From the NCBI GenBank assembly GCA_016708925.1, contig JADJET010000018.1:150397-214396 (forward strand): a DNA stretch of 64,000 bases, given 5' to 3'. Position numbers and translations under genes: made by a program. The stretch is from Gammaproteobacteria bacterium. Its GTDB lineage: Bacteria; Pseudomonadota; Gammaproteobacteria; Pseudomonadales; Porticoccaceae. Positions 1 to 6,951 of the stretch are shown in pieces; the stretch's first letter is position 1, and every line of letters starts with the position of its first letter. A model generated the notes under the pieces. That model searched no databases. It was not told the DNA's origin and saw only the letters and a list, made by a program, of their open reading frames with translations.

Positions 1-206
1 CAGATGGCGGCGGTCTCGGCGATCACGGTACCGTCGTCCAGTTGCAGGGCCGGCATCTGGCCGCCGGGATTCTTGTCGGTATAGGGTGGCTTGCGGTTTT
101 CCCCGGCCAGCAGGTCGAGTTCTTCGGTGGGCAGCTCGATACCTTTCTCCGCCATGAACATGCGCACGAGGCGGGGGTTGGGGCCAAAGGAGTTGATCAG
201 TTTCAT
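1..206 (-). CDS. glutathione S-transferase, N-terminal part (cut by window edge)
   Basis: The minus strand reads from an ATG at 206 off the left edge, giving about 68 residues. They begin MKLINSFGPNPRLVRMFMAE and continue through NPGGQMPALQLDDGTVIAET. This is the thioredoxin-fold N-terminal domain of a glutathione S-transferase: the first beta strand with Ser near residue 6, the cis-Pro segment (QMPAL) and the E-T/S glutathione-contact motif (IAET). The C-terminal helical domain lies outside the window. Glutathione conjugation or peroxidase activity is inferred from the family; the substrate cannot be told. The upstream gene is divergent and starts at 489. No strong Shine-Dalgarno sequence precedes the ATG. 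Confidence 0.8.
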   Translation of the reverse strand, partial: MKLINSFGPNPRLVRMFMAEKGIELPTEELDLLAGENRKPPYTDKNPGGQMPALQLDDGTVIAETAAI

Positions 207-488
207 GAGGGTCACCGGTCTCGGGGTTGGGCTCGGGATTAAAGTCTCTCACGAGGCGATTGTGAAGACCTCCAGGCGGGTTTCGTCCAGGGTTGGATAG
301 CGCAGCGCCAAGCGCCAACGGGTTGGCTCGACGGCGGCAGGCAAACCGACAGCCAAACCGAACTGGAACTTGGCGAATATCTGGGGCACCATCCGTTCAC
401 GAATCTGTTGCGGTGGTGGATTGAAAAAGTCGATACACCCGCTGCCCATGGTTCGCACAATAATGTTCAAAAAAACAGGGGAGCTAGC

Positions 489-1475
489 ATGAAGGTCAAT
501 TCAGTTTTAGGCCCAATCGCCGTGGAAGATCTGGGAACCACCTTGATTCACGAACACCTGGGAATTGGCTGGCCGGGCTGGGAGCTCGACCACGTTGATT
601 TCGACCGCAAAAAGGAGGGCAAAAGAATTGTAGACAAGCTGAAGGAGATCAGAGATCTCGGGATCAAAAGCTTTGTTGATCCCTGCCCGATGGAGCTGGG
701 GCGCGATCCCGAATTTTCGGCGGAAATGTCGGACAGATCCGGAATCCAGATCGTCATTGCCACGGGTTTATACAATGACGCGCTGGGTATTCCGCAGCAT
801 TTCCGGCTGATGGACATCGACGGCATCGCAGAACAGTATGTAAGCGAAATAAAAGACGGGATCGGCAAAACCGGGATCAAGGCCGGCATCATCAAGACCG
901 CCAGCGGCGGCATCCATGGCGTCACCCCGCCCGGACAGGGCATCAAGGAGACCGAGGTGAAATGTTTGCGGGCCGCGGCGCGCGCGAGCAAGGCAACGGG
1001 CGCCCCGATTCTCTGTCACAACGACGAGATGGATCCCCATGGCCGCGAAACCCTCGATATTTTCGAGGACGAGAAAGTCGACTTCAACAAGGTCCTGATC
1101 GGCCACGCTTGTGGTGTCGGTGACATGCGTTATTACTTCGACATTCTCGAGCGCGGCGCCTGGCTGGGCTTCGACCGCTTTGGCATCGAATCCATCGCGT
1201 CGGACAAGCTGCGGCTGGCGTCGCTGCTTGGGCTGCTCGCCGTCGGGTACGACCGCATCATGCTGTCCCATGACACGCTCCAATGCTGGCGTGGTCGTGA
1301 TACCGGTGTGCTGGATAGCATGGCTGCCGCGTCGCCGAACTGGGACGTGTCGCATATCTCACGGAATATCCTGCCAGCCATGCGCAAGGCTGGTGTCACC
1401 GACGACAAGATCGATACCCTGATGGTGAAAAACCCCTGTAGCTATTTCGGGATGAAAAAGCGCAAAAAGGGCTGA
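489..1475 (+). CDS. phosphotriesterase-family metal hydrolase
   Basis: 328 residues; the ATG at 489 is preceded by GGGGAG about 6 bases upstream. The metal-ligand set of the phosphotriesterase/lactonase TIM barrel is in order: H-E-H near residues 22-24 (LIHEHL), a Lys in GIIKTAS that is usually carboxylated, His in ILCHND, His in LIGHACG and Asp in MLSHDT. The family hydrolyses lactones or phosphoesters with two metals; the native substrate cannot be read here. The 5' half is richer in A/T (AAG, ATC, GAT codons) than the GC-rich neighbours, hinting at acquisition. It stands alone, divergent from the GST and followed by an unrelated glycosyltransferase. Confidence 0.85.
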   Translation: MKVNSVLGPIAVEDLGTTLIHEHLGIGWPGWELDHVDFDRKKEGKRIVDKLKEIRDLGIKSFVDPCPMELGRDPEFSAEMSDRSGIQIVIATGLYNDALGIPQHFRLMDIDGIAEQYVSEIKDGIGKTGIKAGIIKTASGGIHGVTPPGQGIKETEVKCLRAAARASKATGAPILCHNDEMDPHGRETLDIFEDEKVDFNKVLIGHACGVGDMRYYFDILERGAWLGFDRFGIESIASDKLRLASLLGLLAVGYDRIMLSHDTLQCWRGRDTGVLDSMAAASPNWDVSHISRNILPAMRKAGVTDDKIDTLMVKNPCSYFGMKKRKKG

Positions 1476-1610
1476 GGAAGTAACCCGTGGTGTCGCGGTG
1501 CCGGAAATGGTGGCGCCGCGGCAGGGGAGTGCCGGTCGGCGGTGTTTGCCAAAGCGATGCTAAAATGGAGGACCCCATCGCTGGCGGATGGGCGCACCAA
1601 CAGTGGCACC

Positions 1611-2414
1611 ATGGCAAATGATCGGTCCGCGGCGTACTTCGAACCGGCACCTGTGCTGGCTGAGGCTGTCGATGCCGATTGGTCCGGTATTGTTGATGCT
1701 GTCTACTGTATCTCGTTGCAGACCCGGCCGGACCGGATGGCGGCGGCCAACGCTGAAATCACCCGGGTCGGACTGGCGCCGCTGACCACCTTCTACCGTC
1801 CACTTCCACATCCGGAACGGCCCATTCAGGGTATCTGGGAAAGCCATCGCGCCGTGGCTTGCCACGCGCTGGAACGTGGCTTGCGACGCGTGTTGATTCT
1901 CGAGGACGACATACGCTTCAGTCGGCTGCCGACCGCTGCCCGCCGTTCCCGGCTCGCTGCGCAATTGGCTACCTTGCCGGCGGACTGGAATATTTTCTTT
2001 CTTGGTCACTGGCCGTTCCGGGCAAGATTCGTTGCGCGCGATCTGGTGCAGGTGGAGTCCGCCTGCGCGCACGCCTACATTGCCAGCGAGCGTGTGCTGC
2101 GGTGGCTCGCCGAGCGGCCTTTCGGTTTCCGCGATATTGCATTGCGTCGGGGTGCCGGCAAGGGCATCGACTCCGCGTATTCGGTGCTGCCCGGGTGTTT
2201 CGCGGTATTTCCGATGCTGGTGGTGCAGGGTGCAAGCCCGAGCGACCACTTTGCCCATCTGCGCAACAAGGGCGGCCGCAAGTTGCATCACCGGTTGATG
2301 CGCTGGCTACCCGCCGAGCGCTTTTACGCCTTCGGAATGCGGGCGGCGGAAGTCGCGGTAGCGGTACGGGCGTTGCCCAGTTTCTTCCGGGCGCTGGTGC
2401 GACGCCAGCGCTGA
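1611..2414 (+). CDS. glycosyltransferase family 25-like protein
   Basis: About 267 residues from ATG 1611 (MANDRSAAYFEP). An in-frame GTG/ATG further upstream near 1542-1560 is possible, so the start is uncertain. The N-terminal VYCISLQTRPDRM resembles the V-x-x-I-S-L-x-x-x-x-x-R opening of LOB/GT25 glycosyltransferases. A later segment VLILEDDIRFS gives the acidic E-D-D metal/nucleotide-sugar motif, preceded by SHRAVACHALERG as in the family. Such enzymes add galactose or glucose to LOS/LPS or to protein; acceptor and donor are unknown. There is no membrane segment. It is not in a polysaccharide cluster and runs convergently into dapE with only 6 bases between the stops. Confidence 0.75.
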   Translation: MANDRSAAYFEPAPVLAEAVDADWSGIVDAVYCISLQTRPDRMAAANAEITRVGLAPLTTFYRPLPHPERPIQGIWESHRAVACHALERGLRRVLILEDDIRFSRLPTAARRSRLAAQLATLPADWNIFFLGHWPFRARFVARDLVQVESACAHAYIASERVLRWLAERPFGFRDIALRRGAGKGIDSAYSVLPGCFAVFPMLVVQGASPSDHFAHLRNKGGRKLHHRLMRWLPAERFYAFGMRAAEVAVAVRALPSFFRALVRRQR

Positions 2415-2420
2415 GCGCGG

Positions 2421-3566
2421 CTATCGCGGCACCAGCAGCAAGCGTTCGAGCATATCCCGATAGATTTCCGACAATAACTCCAGATCGGCGACCGCTACCT
2501 GCTCGTCGATTTTATGAATGCTGGCATTGAGCAAACCGAGTTCCACCACCTGGGTGCCGAGGGGCGCGATGAAGCGGCCATCGGAAGTCCCGCCGCCGGT
2601 CGACAACTCGGTGTGTGTCCCGGTCCGGTCGTGGACCGCGCCGACCGCCGCATTCACCAGATCACCCACGGGCGTCAGGAAGGGTTCGCCGCTGAGCTGC
2701 CAGTCCAGAGCGTACTCGAGCCCGTGGTGGTCGAGAATCGCCTCCGTGCGCGCCTGCAATTGCGCGGCAGTGACGGCGGTGGAAAAACGGAAATTGAACA
2801 GCACCCGCAGTTCGCCCGGGATGACATTGGTGACACCTTCGCCGGCGGCGATAGTGGAAATCTGGAAACTGGTGGGAGGGAAATGGGCGTTGCCCCGATC
2901 CCAGATTTCCGCCGCGAGGGCCGCGAGCGCCGGGGCGGCGCGATGGATCGGATTGTCGGCGCGCTCGGGGTAGGCGACGTGGCCCTGGACGCCCCGTACC
3001 CGCAAGCTGCCGTTGAGGGAGCCGCGCCGGCCGTTGCGAATCACATCGCCCAGGGTGGTGCTGCTGGACGGCTCGCCCACCAGGCACCAGTCGGGGATTA
3101 TTCCTTGATCGCGCAGCCAGTCCACCACCCGGGCGGTACCGTCGCGCGCCGGGCCTTCTTCGTCGCTGGTGAGCAGAAAGCCGATGCGGCCGGGGTGCTG
3201 CGGATGGGCGGCGACAAAGGCCTCGACCGCGGTGACCATGGCGGCGAGCGCGCCTTTCATGTCGGCGGCGCCGCGCCCGTAGAGAATGCCGTTCTCGATC
3301 TGCGGCGTGAAGGGCGGATGGCGCCATTCGGATTCGGGACCGGGGGGGACCACGTCGGTATGCCCGGCAAAACAGAACAGCCGACCCGCGTCGCCACGCA
3401 CCGCCCAGAGATTGCTGACCTCGCCAAATGGCAGCGGCGTGAGCGCGAACCCGGCGGCCGCCAGGCGCGCGCCCAGCAGATCGAGGCAGCCGGCGTCGGC
3501 GGGAGTGACCGAGGGGCAGTGGATCAGGTCGCAGGCGAGCGCCAGTGTGGACGTCATCGGGTTCAT
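2421..3566 (-). CDS. dapE: succinyl-diaminopimelate desuccinylase DapE
   Basis: 381 residues from ATG 3566; a second ATG three codons later (3557) is equally possible. Cytoplasmic zinc peptidase of the M20 family that removes succinate from N-succinyl-LL-diaminopimelate for lysine and peptidoglycan. Visible signatures are FAGHTDVVPPG (metal His and catalytic Asp), GRGAADMKGALA (bridging Asp), TSDEEGPA (catalytic Glu and metal Glu) and the C-terminal SIHKIDE with the last metal His. Its length matches the usual 375-383. It lies 26 bases after dapD on the same strand, in a run that also carries dapC, so three succinylase-branch steps sit together. Confidence 0.95.
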   Translation of the reverse strand: MNPMTSTLALACDLIHCPSVTPADAGCLDLLGARLAAAGFALTPLPFGEVSNLWAVRGDAGRLFCFAGHTDVVPPGPESEWRHPPFTPQIENGILYGRGAADMKGALAAMVTAVEAFVAAHPQHPGRIGFLLTSDEEGPARDGTARVVDWLRDQGIIPDWCLVGEPSSSTTLGDVIRNGRRGSLNGSLRVRGVQGHVAYPERADNPIHRAAPALAALAAEIWDRGNAHFPPTSFQISTIAAGEGVTNVIPGELRVLFNFRFSTAVTAAQLQARTEAILDHHGLEYALDWQLSGEPFLTPVGDLVNAAVGAVHDRTGTHTELSTGGGTSDGRFIAPLGTQVVELGLLNASIHKIDEQVAVADLELLSEIYRDMLERLLLVPR

Positions 3567-3592
3567 CGACACGGGCGCGCCTCGCGCTAACG

Positions 3593-4627
3593 TCAGTTGT
3601 GGCTGTGCAGCGCGGCGTTCAGCGCGACCGCGGTCTGGTTGGTCAGGCATTCCACCGCGCCGGTCTCCGAGTTGCGACGAAACAGCAGATCGGACCGGCC
3701 CGCGAGATCCCGCGCCTTGGCAGTGCCGGCCGGTTGGCGGCGGTCGTCGAGCAGTGTGACTTTGGTGCCGGCGGTGACATAGAGCCCGGCTTCCACGGTG
3801 CAGCGGTCGCCCAGGGGGATGCCGATGCCGGCATTGGCGCCGATCAGGCACTCGCGGCCCACCGAGATCACCAGGTTGCCACCGCCGGACAAGGTCCCCA
3901 TCGTCGAGCTGCTGCCGCCGAGGTCCGAGCCGGCGCCGACGAATACGCCGGCGGAGATGCGGCCCTCGACCATGTTCGGTCCTTCGGTGCCGGCATTGAA
4001 ATTGATGAAGCCTTCGTGCATCACGGTGGTGCCTTCGCCCAGATAGGCGCCGAGGCGGACTCGCGCCGTATCGGCGATGCGCACGCCGCTCGGCACCACG
4101 TAATCCACCAGGCGGGGGAATTTATCGACGCTGTGTACGGTCAGTGCCCGGTCCTGCAAGCGCGCGCGCCATTGTTGCTGCGCCAGTTCGGCCAGATCGA
4201 TCGCGCCTTCGCTGGTCCAGGCGACGTTGGGCAGGCGCCCGAATATGCCGGACAGGTCGGTGGCGTGGGGACGCACCAGGCGGTGCGACAGAAAATGCAG
4301 CTTCAGATAGGCTTCCGGCACCGAGGCCGGCGCGGCATTGGTCGCCAGCAGCGTGATGACCGGGGTTCGGGATGCGGCCTTCAATTGGGCGGCTTGTTCC
4401 GCCAGCGCGGGTTCGCCGGCGGCATCGAACACATTGCTGAGCCGCGTCAGCATGGGAATGTCCGCCTGAATCGCGGCGTTGCCACCCTCGTAGTGGATCG
4501 CGCGCGCAATGGCCGCGGTGAGCGCCACCGGAGGATTGACCATCGGATGGGGGTAGAAAATTTCGAGCCAGTCGCCACCGGCATTTTGGGTGCCGAGGCC
4601 GAGGCCCAGGCCATAGAATTCCGCCAT
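3593..4627 (-). CDS. dapD: tetrahydrodipicolinate N-succinyltransferase DapD
   Basis: 344 residues, the length of the Pseudomonas-type DapD rather than the 274-residue E. coli type. The start ATG at 4627 has AGGAG 6-7 bases upstream. The C-terminal half is a left-handed beta helix of hexapeptide repeats (VRIADTARVRLGAYLGEGTT, GRECLIGANAGIGIPLGDR), with MHEGFINFNAGTEG and MVEGRISAGVFVGAGSDLGG in the succinyl-CoA/substrate region. The enzyme succinylates tetrahydrodipicolinate in diaminopimelate synthesis. It is cotranscribed on the minus strand with dapE just downstream. Confidence 0.95.
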   Translation of the reverse strand: MAEFYGLGLGLGTQNAGGDWLEIFYPHPMVNPPVALTAAIARAIHYEGGNAAIQADIPMLTRLSNVFDAAGEPALAEQAAQLKAASRTPVITLLATNAAPASVPEAYLKLHFLSHRLVRPHATDLSGIFGRLPNVAWTSEGAIDLAELAQQQWRARLQDRALTVHSVDKFPRLVDYVVPSGVRIADTARVRLGAYLGEGTTVMHEGFINFNAGTEGPNMVEGRISAGVFVGAGSDLGGSSSTMGTLSGGGNLVISVGRECLIGANAGIGIPLGDRCTVEAGLYVTAGTKVTLLDDRRQPAGTAKARDLAGRSDLLFRRNSETGAVECLTNQTAVALNAALHSHN

Positions 4628-4652
4628 TGAGATTCTCCTGTGGTCGCCCCGC

Positions 4653-5002
4653 TCAGGCGGAGCGGAAGATATGTGCGTAGGCTTCGGGACTGAAGCCGAG
4701 ATAAATACGCCCGGCCTGTTCCAGGACCGGACGCCGAATCAGGGTCGGGTGGGCAAGCAGCAGCGCCGCTGCGGTCGCCGCCGAGAGCCGCTCCCGGGTG
4801 TTCGCGTCCAGTTGTCGCCGGTGGTGCCGCGCCGGTTGATGAGTTGCTCCCAGCCCGGTTCGTTCAGCCAGCGCGCGAGGCGCGCGGGCTCCAGGCCGTC
4901 GCTGCGGAAATCGTGGAAGCGATAAGCGATACCTTGGTCGTCGAGCCAGCGCCGCGCCTTTTTGACGGTATCGCAATTGCGGATGCCGTAGACATTGACC
5001 AC
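4653..5002 (-). CDS. ArsC/Spx-family (YffB-like) protein, frameshifted
   Basis: Starts with GTG 5002 (VVNVYGIRNCDTVKKARRWL) and ends ...YLGFSPEAYAHIFRSA at 4653. YGIRNCDTVKKA is the hallmark of ArsC-like YffB proteins (thioredoxin fold, Cys in N-C-D-T). The frame breaks after NRRGTT near 4820; the other frame resumes RQLDANTRERLSA. Length 350 is 3x116+2, so one missing base restores a roughly 117-residue protein, with RGTTWRQLD likely at the lesion. E. coli has yffB directly upstream of dapE, so the location is conserved. Function is not firmly known; arsenate reduction is not implied. Confidence 0.8.
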
Positions 5003-5070
5003 GCGCGAACTCACCGGAAAAAGCGGCGGCCAGAATAGCAAATTCGATTGCTTGCCACAGTGGCCGCGGC

Positions 5071-5724
5071 TCAGGCTTTGCGGGTCATGAGCGGGTGTTT
5101 CCGGCGCGGATAACAGGCGCGGCAGATGTCGCAGCGGGTGCCGTCGCAACCCCGCGCGCTGCAATATTCGCGGCCGTAGTAGATGAACTGAAGATGGAGA
5201 TCGCGCCAGGATTCCTGCGGGAACAATTGCTTCAGATCGCGCTCGGTGCGCGCGACGCTGCTGCCGTTGCTCAGGCCCCAGCGCTGCGCCAGGCGGTGAA
5301 TGTGGGTATCGACGGGAAACGCGGGATGCCCGAAGGCCTGGGACATCACCACGCTCGCGGTCTTGTGGCCGACGCCCGGCAGGCGCTCGAGGGCCGCGAA
5401 TGACGCAGGTACCGCGCCGCCGTGTTCCGCGACCAGGATGTGCGCCAGTTGCACGATTGCTCTGGCTTTTTGCGGCGCGAGGCCGCAGGTCCGGATGAGT
5501 GCCTGAACCTCTTCCACCGCGAGCGCGGCCATTTGTGCGGGCGTATCCGCGCGCGCGAACAGCGCTGGCGTCACCTTGTTCACCCGAGCATCGGTGCACT
5601 GGGCCGACAGCAGCACCGCGATCAGCAGGGTAAAGGGGTCGCGATGATCCAGCGGAATCGGCGGGTCGGGATAGAGCTCCTGCAGGCGCCCGGCGATGTA
5701 GCGCGCCCGTTCGGCCTTGCGCAT
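5071..5724 (-). CDS. nth: endonuclease III
   Basis: 217 residues. The ATG at 5724 overlaps the dapC stop (ATGA), implying translational coupling. DNA glycosylase/AP lyase for oxidised pyrimidines. The helix-hairpin-helix LERLPGVGHKTASVV carries the catalytic Lys, and FPVDTHIHRLAQRWGL carries the catalytic Asp. The C-terminus has a cysteine cluster, EYCSARGCDGTRCDICRAC, whose spacing differs from the C-X6-C-X2-C-X5-C iron-sulphur motif of E. coli Nth, so cluster binding is likely but not certain. Length and domain order are otherwise standard. Confidence 0.93.
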   Translation of the reverse strand: MRKAERARYIAGRLQELYPDPPIPLDHRDPFTLLIAVLLSAQCTDARVNKVTPALFARADTPAQMAALAVEEVQALIRTCGLAPQKARAIVQLAHILVAEHGGAVPASFAALERLPGVGHKTASVVMSQAFGHPAFPVDTHIHRLAQRWGLSNGSSVARTERDLKQLFPQESWRDLHLQFIYYGREYCSARGCDGTRCDICRACYPRRKHPLMTRKA

Positions 5725-6920
5725 CAGCCGCTTTCCAGCAGCCGCCGGATGCGGATTGCGGCTTCGCGACACTGCGCCAGCGGGGCCACCAGCGCGATGC
5801 GCACCCGGTGCGCGCCGGGATTCACGCCATCGCCGCCGGTGCGCGCCAGGTAGCGGCCCGGCACCACGGTGACGTGCTGCTCGGCCAGCAGGCGGCGGGT
5901 GAAGGTCTCGTCGTCGATCGGCGTGCGCGGCCAGAGATAGAAGCCGGCACCCGGCCGTGCGACATCCAGGTGTCCCACGAGGATTTCCAGCACCGCGTCG
6001 AATTTTTCGCAATACAGGCGGCGGTTTTCCCGCACATGGGCTTCGTCCGCCCAGGCGGCGACGCTGGCCAGCTGGGAAGGCAGCGACATGGCGCAGCCGT
6101 GATAGGTGCGATAGCGCAGGAACTGTTCGAGGATGTCCGCATCGCCCGCCACGAAGCCCGAGCGCAGCCCGGGCAGGTTGGAGCGCTTGGATAGACTGTG
6201 GAACACCACGCAGCGGCGGAAGTCGTCACGACCGAGTTCCGCACAGGCTTGCAGCAGACCCGGCGGGGGGCTGTCTTCGTCGCCATGGATTTCGGAGTAG
6301 CACTCGTCGCTGGCGATGATGAAATCGTGCGCGTCGGCGAGCGCGATGAGTTGCTTCAGGGTCGCGACTGGCGTCACCGCGCCGGTGGGATTGCCGGGCG
6401 AGCAGATGTACAGCAATTGGCAGCGCTGCCAGACAGCGGCCGGCACGGCGGCGTAATCCGGCGCGAACCCGGTGGCGGCGGTGCAGGGCAGCAAATGCGT
6501 GGCCGCCCCGGCGAGCAGCGCCGCGCCTTCGTAGATCTGATAGAAAGGATTGGGCATCACCACCAGCGCCTCGGCGCGCGGGTCGATCACGCACTGGGCA
6601 AAGGCGAACAGTGCTTCACGGGTGCCGTTGACCGGCAGTACTTCGCGCTCCGGATCGGGTGCCGCGTTGAGCACAAAGCGGCGCAGGAGCCACGCGCTGA
6701 TTCCGGCGCGCAGTTCGGCGCTGCCCTTGGTCGCGGGGTAGACCGCCAGTTGTTCCAGATTGTCGGCGAGCACCTGGCGGACGAAGGCGGGCGCCGGATG
6801 TTTCGGCTCGCCCACGGACAGATCAATGGCCGCCAGCCCCCGGGGCGGCGTAACCCCCGCGAGCAGGCGTCGCAGTTTTTCGAAGGGATAGGGCTGGAGC
6901 TGGCGCAGATGGGGATTCAT
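5724..6920 (-). CDS. dapC: succinyldiaminopimelate transaminase DapC
   Basis: 398 residues from ATG 6920 (MNPHLRQLQPYPFEKLRRLL), a fold-type I PLP aminotransferase. The DLSVGEPKHPAP opening is characteristic of DapC. Other landmarks are CSPGNPTGAV (substrate Asn/Pro loop), ASDECYSEIH (PLP-ring Asp and Tyr) and HSLSKRSNLPGLRSG with the Schiff-base Lys. It converts N-succinyl-2-amino-6-ketopimelate to succinyl-diaminopimelate using glutamate. Its stop overlaps nth, and it follows glnD by 31 bases, so it is probably in one transcript with glnD, nth and the dap genes. Confidence 0.92.
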   Translation of the reverse strand: MNPHLRQLQPYPFEKLRRLLAGVTPPRGLAAIDLSVGEPKHPAPAFVRQVLADNLEQLAVYPATKGSAELRAGISAWLLRRFVLNAAPDPEREVLPVNGTREALFAFAQCVIDPRAEALVVMPNPFYQIYEGAALLAGAATHLLPCTAATGFAPDYAAVPAAVWQRCQLLYICSPGNPTGAVTPVATLKQLIALADAHDFIIASDECYSEIHGDEDSPPPGLLQACAELGRDDFRRCVVFHSLSKRSNLPGLRSGFVAGDADILEQFLRYRTYHGCAMSLPSQLASVAAWADEAHVRENRRLYCEKFDAVLEILVGHLDVARPGAGFYLWPRTPIDDETFTRRLLAEQHVTVVPGRYLARTGGDGVNPGAHRVRIALVAPLAQCREAAIRIRRLLESG

Positions 6921-6951
6921 CGTTGAACCTGGTAAGGGAGTAAACCGGGAG

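Noticed and set aside
249..470. A 73-codon minus-strand frame between the GST and the phosphotriesterase gene
   Set aside because: No recognisable domain, no ribosome-binding site, and it covers the upstream region of the divergent gene; not enough support.
4653..5002. Arsenate reductase involved in arsenic resistance
   Set aside because: NCDTVKKA and the location beside dapE point to the YffB/Spx-like branch, and there are no ars genes nearby.
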